From Pseudomonas poae (GTDB taxonomy: Bacteria > Pseudomonadota > Gammaproteobacteria > Pseudomonadales > Pseudomonadaceae), in the NCBI GenBank assembly GCA_028869255.1, contig CP110972.1:3353001-3417000 (forward strand): a stretch of 64,000 nucleotides of DNA, in the 5' to 3' direction. Below the pieces are notes generated by a model. That model ran no database searches and was not told the origin of the DNA. It saw only the letters and a program-made list of their open reading frames with translations. A program made the translations under genes and the position numbers. Below are positions 21,871-30,548 of the stretch, piece by piece (position 1 is the stretch's first letter; every line of letters begins with the position of its first letter).

Positions 21871-23673
21871 CTACTTCGGCGCGGGCTCAACCGCCTTGAA
21901 ACTCAAGCCCGAGCTGCCCGTGATCTGCCATGGGTTGACGGCGCCCTGCCCGCTGAACACCACGCGCTCAAAGCGCGAGTCTTTCAAGCCGTCAATCCGC
22001 GCCCCGGCGGCGCCGCGAAAACGCACATCCTCGAACACCAGGCCCGTATGGTAGGCGTTGTGCTCGCTGTCACCCTTGACCTCGAGTGCGCGGCCCTGGG
22101 CATTTTCGACGCTGACATTGCTGACGTGGATGTCCTTGAACTGCCCAGCAACGGTGGAGCGCCGGTAGTCGAGCTTGGCGTTCGGGTCGTTGTAGTCCAG
22201 GGTAAAGATGAACGCCTGCTTGACCGTGTTGCGCAGCGCCGAATCGCGGAAAATCACATGGCGCGCCCCGCCGCCCATAAAGTTGGTGCTCTTCATGCGC
22301 AGCCCGGCGTCGGTGCCGTCGGAGACGTTGTCTTCGGCCAGGATGTTCTGAATCCACGCGCCAGTGTGGCTGCCGGCAACCACCATGCCGTGGCCCTTGC
22401 GAAAGTAATTATTGAAGATCCACGCGTCTTGCTGCGGCGGTTGGTGCACGGCATCCGCACCGGTGCCGGCAGCGAAATTGACACAATCATCGCCGGTGTC
22501 GAAGAAGTTATTGAAGACCATTGCGCCTTTGCTGTTGGCGAACTCAATGCCGTCACCGTTGTTGGCGTCGTATGTGATGTGGCGGGTGTTGGCCAGCACC
22601 ACGTTCTCGGTTTCCAGGTTCATGATCCCGTGGAACGCCGGGTTCACCACGGTAAAACCACCGTAGAACACGTTTTTGACGTTGCGCAGGGTAATCAGCG
22701 AGGAGCGCATCTGCCCATAGGCGTCCTTGACGTTCATGCCGCGGGCCACCGCTTGCTCCACCTGTGCCTTGGCCAGGATGCCGTCTTGCAGATACCGCGT
22801 ATTGTCACTGGGCAGGTAAAACGGCAATGCCTGGCCCCGCTCATCGATCACATCGGGGTTGCGCTTCCAGCCGTTGCCATCGAGGGTGCCTTTGCCGACG
22901 ATGCGGATATTCTCGAACGCCTGATGCTGACGCGGGTCACGCGGCAACGCGTTGATCAGCGAGGCCGGGCGTACGGTGCTGGAATACGGGTACTGGACAT
23001 AGCCCGCCAGCGGGTAATCTTCGGCGCGCTCGGAACCGAGCAGGGTCGCGCCCTCGGCGATCTCCAGGGTCATATTGCTCTTGAGGTAGAGCGCCCCGCT
23101 TTTGTAGGTGCCCTTGGGCAGCAACACGGTGCAGCCCGCCGTGCAGGCATCGATGGCGCTCTGGATCGCCTGGGTATCGAGGTGCGTGCCATCGCCCTTG
23201 GCGCCGTAGGTTCTTACGTCGAAAATCACCGGGGCTTTGCGGGTGCGCTGCAGCACGGGCGGGCTGTCGGCGGACTCTTTGCCATTGCCATCCACCGAGC
23301 GCACGGTGAAGCGGTAGGCGGTGTCCGGTTTCAGACCTTGTGCGGTGTAGCTGTGAAGGCCGATGCGATGGTGAAAGTTCGCGGTGTCTTGCTGGTAGAA
23401 ATGGTCGATGTAGGGTTTGGCCGGAGATACCTGATCATGGTTGGCATTGCTGGCGCCCAACAGCGTGCCGTTGGCATACACCCGATAATCCTTGATATCA
23501 GCGTGCTCGGCGGGCTTTTCCCAGACCAGAATGATTTCCCGATCATCAAACGCCAGCGTCGGTACTTGCACCTTTGAAGGCGCTTGCAGGGCCCAGGACA
23601 GCGGGCTGCAGCCGAGTGCCAGAAGCACCAGTGCGCCACGCATCGCAGTGTTTCGAGGGGGTTGATACGGCAT
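21871..23673 (-). CDS. Secreted exo-polygalacturonase (GH28) with fibronectin-like domain
   Basis: 600 residues: signal peptide (cleavage after LSWA), a fibronectin type III-like region (about 35-140) and a GH28 right-handed parallel beta-helix (about 150-580), as in PehX-type exo-polygalacturonases. Catalytic motifs NGDG (about 372), DTGDDC (about 393), GHGM (about 427) and RMK (about 458) are all present. RBS AAGGAGAAC precedes ATG. It would release galacturonate or short oligomers for the KdgM porin, uronate dehydrogenase and KdgD encoded nearby. Confidence 0.9.
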   Translation of the reverse strand: MPYQPPRNTAMRGALVLLALGCSPLSWALQAPSKVQVPTLAFDDREIILVWEKPAEHADIKDYRVYANGTLLGASNANHDQVSPAKPYIDHFYQQDTANFHHRIGLHSYTAQGLKPDTAYRFTVRSVDGNGKESADSPPVLQRTRKAPVIFDVRTYGAKGDGTHLDTQAIQSAIDACTAGCTVLLPKGTYKSGALYLKSNMTLEIAEGATLLGSERAEDYPLAGYVQYPYSSTVRPASLINALPRDPRQHQAFENIRIVGKGTLDGNGWKRNPDVIDERGQALPFYLPSDNTRYLQDGILAKAQVEQAVARGMNVKDAYGQMRSSLITLRNVKNVFYGGFTVVNPAFHGIMNLETENVVLANTRHITYDANNGDGIEFANSKGAMVFNNFFDTGDDCVNFAAGTGADAVHQPPQQDAWIFNNYFRKGHGMVVAGSHTGAWIQNILAEDNVSDGTDAGLRMKSTNFMGGGARHVIFRDSALRNTVKQAFIFTLDYNDPNAKLDYRRSTVAGQFKDIHVSNVSVENAQGRALEVKGDSEHNAYHTGLVFEDVRFRGAAGARIDGLKDSRFERVVFSGQGAVNPWQITGSSGLSFKAVEPAPK

Positions 23674-23714
23674 GTTGTTCTCCTTGTTTTTGCCGGTTTT
23701 ACAGTGAGGCGGCG

Positions 23715-24083
23715 TTACGCCGACGCCACGCTTTCTTCCAGGTACTGGCTGCGATTGACGAAGGTCTCTCGCGGCATCTCTCGCACATCCATGGACAGGT
23801 TCTCCACCTGCGGCAGTAACGCCACCAGCGCCGCCATGGTGGTTGAGGCCAGGCTGCGGCGTTGCTCCACGCTGCGCCCGGCGAACAGGAACAGCGCAAC
23901 GTGCACGAACTCATCCTGGGTCGTGCCGCAACGGTAATGGGTAAAAGCGTTCAGGCGTACCTTGATATCCCCCGCCTTGAACAAGCCAAGCCCGTCGAGG
24001 GCGTCATGCACGGCAGCCAGCAGGGTCTGTTCGCCGACGCGCTGGGCCAGGGTTACGGGGCAATCGATAATGCAGTGAGGCAT
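23715..24083 (-). CDS. 5-carboxymethyl-2-hydroxymuconate isomerase-like tautomerase
   Basis: 122 residues, beginning MPHCIIDCP: the N-terminal proline used as general base by tautomerases. Family HpcD/CHMI, normally of homoprotocatechuate degradation. ATG 24083 follows AAGGAG. It lies between kdgD and the polygalacturonase gene, where no aromatic pathway is visible, so its role here may be isomerising an uronate-derived keto or enol intermediate. That is speculation from context. Confidence 0.82.
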   Translation of the reverse strand: MPHCIIDCPVTLAQRVGEQTLLAAVHDALDGLGLFKAGDIKVRLNAFTHYRCGTTQDEFVHVALFLFAGRSVEQRRSLASTTMAALVALLPQVENLSMDVREMPRETFVNRSQYLEESVASA

Positions 24084-24143
24084 GCTCAACTCCTTGCGAT
24101 TACATAAAACAGCGGCGCCACCGGGGCGCCGCAGACTGACGCC

Positions 24144-25055
24144 TTATTGCGCGCCGAGGGACTTGATCAGCACGGCCAACTGCTCCACTTCATCGGGCAG
24201 CAGGTCGGTCAGCGGCGCTCGCACCGGCCCGGCATCATGGCCCACCAGGCGCGCACCGGCCTTGACGATGCTCACGCCATAGCCTTCGCAACGGTTACGA
24301 ATCGCCAGGTACGGCAGGAAGAAATCATCGATCAGGCGGCCCACTGTGGCGTGATCGTCGGCAGCCACGGCGCGGTAGAAATCCATCGCGGTTTTCGGGA
24401 TGAAATTGAACACCGCCGAGGAATACACCGGCACGCCAAGCGCCTTATAGGCGGCGGCATACACCTCTGCAGTCGGCAGGCCGCCGAGGTAGGTCAGGCG
24501 CTCGCCCAGGCGGCGGCGGATGCTGACCATGGATTCAACCTCACCAATGCCGTCCTTGAAGCCGATCAGGTTCGGGCAGCGCTCGGCCAGTTGTTCCAGG
24601 CTGTCGGCGTTGAGACGGCACAGGTTGCGGTTGTACACCACCACACCGAAGTCCACCGAGTTGCACACCTGCTCGACATGCGCCACCAGGCCCTTCTGAC
24701 TGGCTTCGGTGAGGTAATGCGGCATCAGCAAAATACCGGCGGCACCCAGGCGCTCAGCCTCTTGGGCATAGGCGATGGCCTGGCGTGTAGGGCCACCGGC
24801 ACCGGCGAGGATCGGCACCTGGCCTTTGCAGGTGTCAACGGCAGTCTTGATGATCTGCGTGTATTCCTTGGGCTCCAGGGAAAAGAATTCCCCGGTGCCG
24901 CCTGCGGCAAACAACGCACTGGCGCCATAGGGCGCCAGCCACTCCAGGCGACGTGCGTAGGTGTCGGCACGGAAGTCGCCGGCGGCGTCAAAGTCGGTGA
25001 CCGGAAACGAGAGCAAGCCGGAAGACAGGACTGTTTTTAATTCTTGTGGCGTCAT
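24144..25055 (-). CDS. kdgD: 5-dehydro-4-deoxyglucarate dehydratase (decarboxylating)
   Basis: DHDPS/NAL-superfamily class I aldolase-type enzyme of 303 residues, turning 5-keto-4-deoxyglucarate into alpha-ketoglutarate semialdehyde with loss of CO2 and water. Schiff-base lysine K167 in [10 protein letters not shown] and Y141 in VVYNRN are present. ATG 25055 gives the standard family length. It receives the products of GudD (9.5 kb) and of the galacturonate branch. The semialdehyde dehydrogenase completing the route is not in the window. A GntR-type site lies about 50 bases upstream. Confidence 0.95.
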   Translation of the reverse strand: MTPQELKTVLSSGLLSFPVTDFDAAGDFRADTYARRLEWLAPYGASALFAAGGTGEFFSLEPKEYTQIIKTAVDTCKGQVPILAGAGGPTRQAIAYAQEAERLGAAGILLMPHYLTEASQKGLVAHVEQVCNSVDFGVVVYNRNLCRLNADSLEQLAERCPNLIGFKDGIGEVESMVSIRRRLGERLTYLGGLPTAEVYAAAYKALGVPVYSSAVFNFIPKTAMDFYRAVAADDHATVGRLIDDFFLPYLAIRNRCEGYGVSIVKAGARLVGHDAGPVRAPLTDLLPDEVEQLAVLIKSLGAQ

Positions 25056-25103
25056 GGTTCGCAAACCTCAAATCGAAAATGAATGGAATACCTTAAGAGG
25101 TAC

Positions 25104-25116
25104 GTCATCGTACAAC
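25104..25116. promoter_or_regulatory. GntR operator-like site upstream of kdgD
   Basis: GTCATCGTACAAC, reading GTTGTACGATGAC on the minus strand. It is one change from the FadR-subfamily consensus TNGTNNNACNA and recurs at other promoters of this locus. Confidence 0.6.
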
Positions 25117-25222
25117 TATAGATTGATCAGTGCCAACCTCTAAACGCCATTTCATTGAGGAATGCCGCTTACCTCAATGAAATATGGCGACTAAACACTT
25201 TACGGATAAATAAATAATACCT

Positions 25223-25239
25223 AAGTCATACGATGACTT
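25223..25239. promoter_or_regulatory. Palindromic operator-like site between the ABC operon and kdgD
   Basis: AAGTCAT-ACG-ATGACTT, a perfect 7-3-7 palindrome sharing the TACGA core with the other four sites. It stands just past the ATPase stop and 168 bases before kdgD, so it probably serves kdgD. Confidence 0.55.
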
Positions 25240-25244
25240 GGCTT

Positions 25245-26021
25245 TTAGCCTACGTGACGTCGTTCCGACTCCTGACTGAAATCACGACTGGCCTGCACCA
25301 GCATGCGCGTGTAATCGTGCACCGCCAGGTCTTGGCTCAGGGCCTGGCAGTCAAGCAACTCGACGATTTTACCGTGTTGCATCACCGCCACCCGGTCACA
25401 CAGGTGGGTCACCACACCCAGGTCATGGGTGACCAGCAGGTACGTGAGTTTCTCGCGCTGACGCAGGTCGGCCAGCAGGTTGAGGATCTCCGCCTGCACC
25501 GATACATCCAGGGCCGAGGTCGGCTCATCCAGCAGCAGCACGCGTGGCTCAAGGATCAACGCCCGCGCAATTGCCACGCGCTGGCGCTGGCCACCGGACA
25601 GCTGGTGCGGGTAGCGGAAACGAAAGCTGTCGTTGAGGCCGACTTTGAGCAGGATCTCGTTGATCCGGTCGTCCTTGTCCCCTACCCCGTGAATAATCAG
25701 CGGCTCACGCAAGGCGGTGTCGATGGTGTGCCTGGGGTGCAGTGAGCCGTAGGGGTCCTGGAACACCATCTGCACCTTGCGAAAGTGTTCCTTGGTGATT
25801 TTGTGCTGCAGCGGTGCACCGGCAATGCTCAGCTCGCCGTGCCAGTGCCGGTATTGCCCGGCCAGGCAGCGCAGCACGGTGGTCTTGCCCGAACCGGACT
25901 CCCCCACCAGGCCGAACGATTCGCCGTCGGCGACACTCAAGCTGACGTCGTGCAGCACCTGGTTGATGGCAAGGCCTGTGCCGAAGCTCAGGTTCAAGGC
26001 GTGCGCTTGGATCATGGGCAT
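25245..26021 (-). CDS. Dipeptide/oligopeptide-type ABC importer ATPase (DppF/OppF-like)
   Basis: 258 residues. Walker A GESGSGKTT, signature LSGGQRQRVAIARAL and Walker B VLLLDEPTSALD are intact. Start ATG 26021 (MPMIQA) follows AAGGAGG; the gene lies ten bases after the DppD-like ATPase. Last gene of a six-gene importer operon. In this pectin setting the cargo is more likely oligogalacturonides or uronates than peptides (inference). Confidence 0.92.
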   Translation of the reverse strand: MPMIQAHALNLSFGTGLAINQVLHDVSLSVADGESFGLVGESGSGKTTVLRCLAGQYRHWHGELSIAGAPLQHKITKEHFRKVQMVFQDPYGSLHPRHTIDTALREPLIIHGVGDKDDRINEILLKVGLNDSFRFRYPHQLSGGQRQRVAIARALILEPRVLLLDEPTSALDVSVQAEILNLLADLRQREKLTYLLVTHDLGVVTHLCDRVAVMQHGKIVELLDCQALSQDLAVHDYTRMLVQASRDFSQESERRHVG

Positions 26022-26031
26022 GGTCGCCTCC

Positions 26032-26871
26032 TTATTGGGTGAGCCAGAGTGGGTCGCGCTTGAGTACCGGCAGGTGCACGCGACGGTTATCCATGCTCGG
26101 CAACGCGGCCAGCAGGCCACGGGTGTAGGGGTGCTCGGCGTATTGCAGGTCGCAGGCAGCCAGGGACTCAACGACACGCCCGGCGTACATCACCAGCACA
26201 CGGTCGCAGTAATTGCGCACCAGGTTGAGGTCGTGGCTGACAAAAATCAGCCCCATCTGCTGCTGCTCCACCAACTCCTCCAGCACGCTGAGCACTTGCT
26301 GGCGCACCGACACATCCAGTGCCGAGGTGGGCTCATCGGCAATGATCACCTCGGGTCGGGTGATGACCATCATCGCAATCATGATGCGCTGCCCCATGCC
26401 GCCGGACACTTCGTGCGGGTACAGGTTGTAGACCCGCTTGGGGTCGCGGATGTGCACCTGTTCAAGCATCTGCAGCACCCGCTCACGCGCATCACTGCGG
26501 CTGGCCTTGTGGTGGGCCAGGTAGGCTTCGGCAATCTGGTCGCCGACCTTGACCACCGGGTTCAATGAATACTTGGGGTCCTGCATGATCATCGAGATGC
26601 GCTGGCCACGGATTTTCTGCATGGCTTTTTCGCTCGCCGACAGCAGGTCGACGTCACCAAAGGCGAGGGTCTTGGCGGTGATTTTTGCACTCGGCGGATG
26701 CAGCTTGAGCAGGCTGCGCCCGACCGTGGACTTGCCCGAGCCGGACTCGCCGACGATGGCGAGTTTTTCCCGGCCCAGGGTGAAGGACACATCGCGCACG
26801 GCGTGGGTCTCTTTCTGGGCATTGACGAAGCGCACGTTGAGCCCTTCGACGTTCAATTTGATCGCGGACAT
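26032..26871 (-). CDS. Dipeptide/oligopeptide-type ABC importer ATPase (DppD/OppD-like)
   Basis: 279 residues with Walker A GESGSGKST near 40, signature VSGGMGQRIMIAMM and Walker B VIIADEPTSALD. The family C-terminal cysteine cluster of OppD-type [4Fe-4S] proteins is not obvious. Pairs with the DppF-like ATPase in a heterodimer. Fifteen bases separate it from the permease upstream. Confidence 0.92.
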   Translation of the reverse strand: MSAIKLNVEGLNVRFVNAQKETHAVRDVSFTLGREKLAIVGESGSGKSTVGRSLLKLHPPSAKITAKTLAFGDVDLLSASEKAMQKIRGQRISMIMQDPKYSLNPVVKVGDQIAEAYLAHHKASRSDARERVLQMLEQVHIRDPKRVYNLYPHEVSGGMGQRIMIAMMVITRPEVIIADEPTSALDVSVRQQVLSVLEELVEQQQMGLIFVSHDLNLVRNYCDRVLVMYAGRVVESLAACDLQYAEHPYTRGLLAALPSMDNRRVHLPVLKRDPLWLTQ

Positions 26872-26886
26872 AAGGTGTTCCTCCGG

Positions 26887-27804
26887 TTACTCGCTGCGCG
26901 GGTCAAGGATGTCGCGCAGGCCATCGCCCAACAGGTTGAAGGCCAGGCTGACCAACATGATCGCCGCGCCCGGTACAGCCACCAGCCACCAGCATTCGAG
27001 CATGTAGCGCCGGCCGGTGGAGATCATCGCGCCCCACTCCGGCAGCGGCGCCTGGGCACCCAGGCCGAGAAAGCCCAGGGCGGCGGCGGTGAGGATGATC
27101 CCGGCCATGTTCATGGTCAGGCGAATGATCACCGACGACAGGCACATCGGCACGATGTGGCGCAGGATAATCCGCGCCGGCGACGCCCCTTGCAGCTCTA
27201 CCGCGACCACAAAATCGGCGTTGCGCAAAGACAAGGTTTCCGCCCGCGCCAGCCGCGCAATCGGCGGCCAGGAGGTCAAGGCAATCGCCACCACTGCGTG
27301 TTCGAGGCCAGGGCCCAGGGCGGCGATGAATGCCAGCGCCAGCACCAGGCTGGGGAAGGAAATGAAGATATCGGTCAGGCGCATGAACACCGTGTCGACG
27401 GCGCCGCCGAAATAGCCCGACACCGTCCCGATAAACAGCCCGATAGGGCCGACGATCACCGTCACCAGGGCAATGATGTACAGCGTGATCCGCGAACCGT
27501 AGACCAGCCGACTGAAAATATCGCGGCCATATTCATCGGTACCGAACCAGTGCGCCGCACCGGGCGCCTGCAACGCATTGGCGAGGTTTTGCGCGACCGG
27601 ATCATGCGTGGCGATCCAGGGTGCAAAGGCAGCTACCACCACCAGCAACAGCGCAACCAGCAGGCCCGCGAGGGTCATGGGGTTACGCAACAGGTGCCGC
27701 AGAATCCGCAGGCCGCTTTTGCACAAGGCATCGAAGCTGGAGCCGGGGGAACGATCCAGCGGCCGCTTTGCCGCTGTTTCGATGGAAGACAGATTGGCAT
27801 TCAT
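26887..27804 (-). CDS. Dipeptide-type ABC permease (DppC/OppC-like)
   Basis: 305 residues with an N-terminal TM, the GTDEYGRDIFSRLVYGSR motif (about residues 82-99) typical of DppC, and the EAA loop (AVELQGASPARIILRHIVP). Two ATGs are possible (27810 and 27804); a GAGAAG directly before the first suits the second. The stop of the preceding binding-protein gene is 35 bases upstream. Forms the inner-membrane channel with the DppB-like permease. Confidence 0.9.
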   Translation of the reverse strand: MNANLSSIETAAKRPLDRSPGSSFDALCKSGLRILRHLLRNPMTLAGLLVALLLVVVAAFAPWIATHDPVAQNLANALQAPGAAHWFGTDEYGRDIFSRLVYGSRITLYIIALVTVIVGPIGLFIGTVSGYFGGAVDTVFMRLTDIFISFPSLVLALAFIAALGPGLEHAVVAIALTSWPPIARLARAETLSLRNADFVVAVELQGASPARIILRHIVPMCLSSVIIRLTMNMAGIILTAAALGFLGLGAQAPLPEWGAMISTGRRYMLECWWLVAVPGAAIMLVSLAFNLLGDGLRDILDPRSE

Positions 27805-27839
27805 AAGCATCTTCTCTGGGTAATGTGAGGACGGCCCGC

Positions 27840-29444
27840 TCAACGCTGCTTGTAGACACCCAGGTAGCGGGTGGCCTCGGCGTCGTCACCGGTGAAACCC
27901 TTGACGTCGGCAGCGCTGACCACGGTGTCGGTCATCTGCGAAATCATCAGGATCGGCCCCACTTGCTGGTCGTAGAGGTTTTGCGCCTGGTGATACAAGT
28001 TGACGCGCTGCGCCGCATCCCGCGAAACGCCGGCCTGGTCGATCAGGCTGTTGAGTTGCGGGTTGAAGAACGAGGCGCGCCAGCCCTGGAAATTCGGCAA
28101 GCCGGCGTCGTCACTGTTGTTGGGGTTATAGGCAAACGTGCGCAAGCTGAAATACGGATGCGGGTAGCGCTCGGCGCCCCGGGCCACGATGATCTCGAAA
28201 TTGCGCGCACGCATCGCCCCGTACACCTGGTTACCGGTGCCGGTAACGATATTCGCCTTGATTCCGCCCTCGGCCAGCGTGGCCTGCAGGCGTGCGGCGA
28301 TATCAATGAACGGCGGTTCCGACAGCGTACGGATAGTGGTGTTGAACCCTTCGGGGTACCCCGCTTCTGCGAGCAGTTTTTTCGCCCGGGGCACATCCAT
28401 GTGATAACCCGGATCCGGCAAACGCGCCTCCAGGCCCAGTTGCATCGGCTGCTGGTTGAGCTTGCCGTAGTACGGCATGACCTGGGTGTCCAGGCCCTGG
28501 TAGTCGATCAGGTTGCGCACCGCCTCACGCACTTTTGGCTTGGCAAATTCCGCCTGCTTCATGCTCATGGCTACGTAGTACATGGTGCCCCGTGGCAACG
28601 ACTGCACCTTGATTTTGTCCGAGCCGTCGATGGCGCGAATGTCCGGTGCGGCCATGCCGTAGGCCAGGTCCAGATCACCGCGCTCAAGCATCAGGCGCAG
28701 GGACTGGGATTCGGTCATGTGCCGCACCACCACGCGCTTGAGTTTGGCCGCGCCACCCCAGTAGCCGTCGAAACGGGTCAGCAGCAACGAGTCGTTGGCA
28801 CTCCACTTGGTCAGCACGAAGGGCCCGCTGCCCGCCTCGTTGGTGACCAACCAGCCGGCACCCAGGTCGCCATTTTTTTCATGCGCCAGGGCAGTCTTGC
28901 GGTCCACTACCACGGCGCTCGGCGAGATTGCCAGGGAGTCGACCAACAGCAAAGGGTCCATGGTTTGCGGCAGGTCGACCACCAGGGTATGCGCATCCGT
29001 GGCGCGGATCAGCGCCTGGATATTCTCGACGCTGTAGCCATAAGCCTTCCAGGTGGTGGCCAGGCCGAAATTGAGTTTCATCACCCGGTACAGCGACCAG
29101 GCAACGTCCTCGGCCGTCAGCGGGTTGCCCGAATGAAACTTCACATCCTGGCGCAGATGAAATGTCACCTGTTTGCCGTCCTCGCTGATGTCCCAGCGCT
29201 CGGCCAACTGCGGCAGATGTTTTTCGGGGTTGCCCTGATCGCGCTTGACCAGGGTGTCATAGAGGTTGGCGTTGACGCCCGACGCATCCAGGCCAGGCGC
29301 ATTGGCCGGGTCGATGGAAAACAGGTTGACCATGCTCATGCCGACAATCAGTTGATCGGCCGGGGTCTTGGCGTGCGCCATGGGGCCCAGGGCCAGGGCA
29401 GCCGCCAGCAGGCTGAAGCGCAGTGTCGAAAATGCAGTTGTCAT
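27840..29444 (-). CDS. ABC importer substrate-binding protein, SBP family 5 (copy 1)
   Basis: 534 residues with a Sec signal (cleavage after MAHA) and an SBP_bac_5 (DppA/OppA-type) fold. Mature start KTPADQLIVGMSMVNLFSIDPA is shared, with few changes, with the second binding protein at 30.5-32.2 kb. The two flank the DppB-like permease, so one is a duplicate. Large cluster-C binding proteins of this kind also carry oligosaccharides, fitting oligogalacturonide uptake. Confidence 0.9.
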   Translation of the reverse strand: MTTAFSTLRFSLLAAALALGPMAHAKTPADQLIVGMSMVNLFSIDPANAPGLDASGVNANLYDTLVKRDQGNPEKHLPQLAERWDISEDGKQVTFHLRQDVKFHSGNPLTAEDVAWSLYRVMKLNFGLATTWKAYGYSVENIQALIRATDAHTLVVDLPQTMDPLLLVDSLAISPSAVVVDRKTALAHEKNGDLGAGWLVTNEAGSGPFVLTKWSANDSLLLTRFDGYWGGAAKLKRVVVRHMTESQSLRLMLERGDLDLAYGMAAPDIRAIDGSDKIKVQSLPRGTMYYVAMSMKQAEFAKPKVREAVRNLIDYQGLDTQVMPYYGKLNQQPMQLGLEARLPDPGYHMDVPRAKKLLAEAGYPEGFNTTIRTLSEPPFIDIAARLQATLAEGGIKANIVTGTGNQVYGAMRARNFEIIVARGAERYPHPYFSLRTFAYNPNNSDDAGLPNFQGWRASFFNPQLNSLIDQAGVSRDAAQRVNLYHQAQNLYDQQVGPILMISQMTDTVVSAADVKGFTGDDAEATRYLGVYKQR

Positions 29445-29489
29445 TCAAAAATCCTTCTTCTTATAGTTTTATCGGTACTGCGTGGCGCA

Positions 29490-30527
29490 TTAACGAGTAC
29501 GTGGGTCGAACACCTTGTACAGCGCGTCGCTGATCAGGTTGAGAGCGACAAAAATCAGCCCGATCACCAGCACGCAGCCCATCACGGCGTTCATGTCACC
29601 GAGCATCAAGCTGCTGGTCAGGTACTGGCCGAACCCCGGCCAGGCGAACACCGTTTCGATCAGCACCGCGCCCTCCAGCAACGAGCCGTAGGCCAGCGCG
29701 ACCACCGTCAGCAGCTGCACGAGGATGTTGCGAAAGGCATGCCCCCACACCACCTGGCGGCGGGACAAGCCCTTGACCCGAGCGGTGATGATGTATTCCT
29801 GGGACAGCTGCTCCAGCATGAAACTGCGGGTCATCCGGCTGATGTACGCCACCGAGTTCAGGCCAAGAATCAGCGCCGGCAACACGATGTGGCGCAAGGC
29901 ACTGGCGAAGGCTTCCCAGTCACGCGCCAGGCTGGCATCGATCAGCAGCAGGCCGGTGACCTCGGGCACCATGCCGTCATAGGCCAGGTCGATGCGCCCT
30001 GCTCCACCGGCCCAGCCGAGCCAGGCGTAAAACACCAGCAGGCCCATCATGCCCAGCCAGAAAATCGGTGTGGAGTAACCGAACAAGGTGATCACGCGGG
30101 CCACGTGATCGCCCAGGCGCCCCTGGTTACTGGCGGCGCACACGCCCAGCGGCAAGCCGATCAGTACACCGAACAGAATCGCCAGGGTGGCCAGCTCGAT
30201 GGTCGCCGGAAACACCCGCAGGATGTCGTCCAGCACCGGGTGGCCGGTCAGCAAGGCATTGCCGAAATCACCGTGAAGCAGGTCATTGAGGTAGAGGCCG
30301 AATTGGGTCCAGATCGGCTGGTCCAGCCCCATCGACCGGTACACCTGGTCATAAGTGGAGCTGTCCGCGTCCGGCCCGACCACCGCCAGCACCGGGTCCA
30401 GCGGCATCACCCGACCGATCACAAAGGTCAGGGCCAGCAGGCCGAGCAACGTCACCAGCACCGTGCCGGCGCGTCGTAGCGTATTGGAAGCGCGAGCGCC
30501 CATGGCAGAGGCAGTCATAACAAACAT
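29490..30527 (-). CDS. Dipeptide-type ABC permease (DppB/OppB-like)
   Basis: 345 residues, about six TMs, with an N-terminal TM plus RVMPLDPVLA periplasmic start and the EAA loop ARVKGLSRRQVVWGHAFRN. ATG 30527 follows CAGGAG. It separates the two paralogous binding-protein genes. Partner of the DppC-like permease. Confidence 0.9.
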   Translation of the reverse strand: MFVMTASAMGARASNTLRRAGTVLVTLLGLLALTFVIGRVMPLDPVLAVVGPDADSSTYDQVYRSMGLDQPIWTQFGLYLNDLLHGDFGNALLTGHPVLDDILRVFPATIELATLAILFGVLIGLPLGVCAASNQGRLGDHVARVITLFGYSTPIFWLGMMGLLVFYAWLGWAGGAGRIDLAYDGMVPEVTGLLLIDASLARDWEAFASALRHIVLPALILGLNSVAYISRMTRSFMLEQLSQEYIITARVKGLSRRQVVWGHAFRNILVQLLTVVALAYGSLLEGAVLIETVFAWPGFGQYLTSSLMLGDMNAVMGCVLVIGLIFVALNLISDALYKVFDPRTR

Positions 30528-30548
30528 AGTGAGCTCCTGATAAATCGG

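Noticed and set aside
27825..30479. Plus-strand open frame of 884 codons
   Set aside because: Exactly antisense to a binding protein and a permease with clear family motifs; His/Gln/Arg-rich shadow typical of GC-rich genes.
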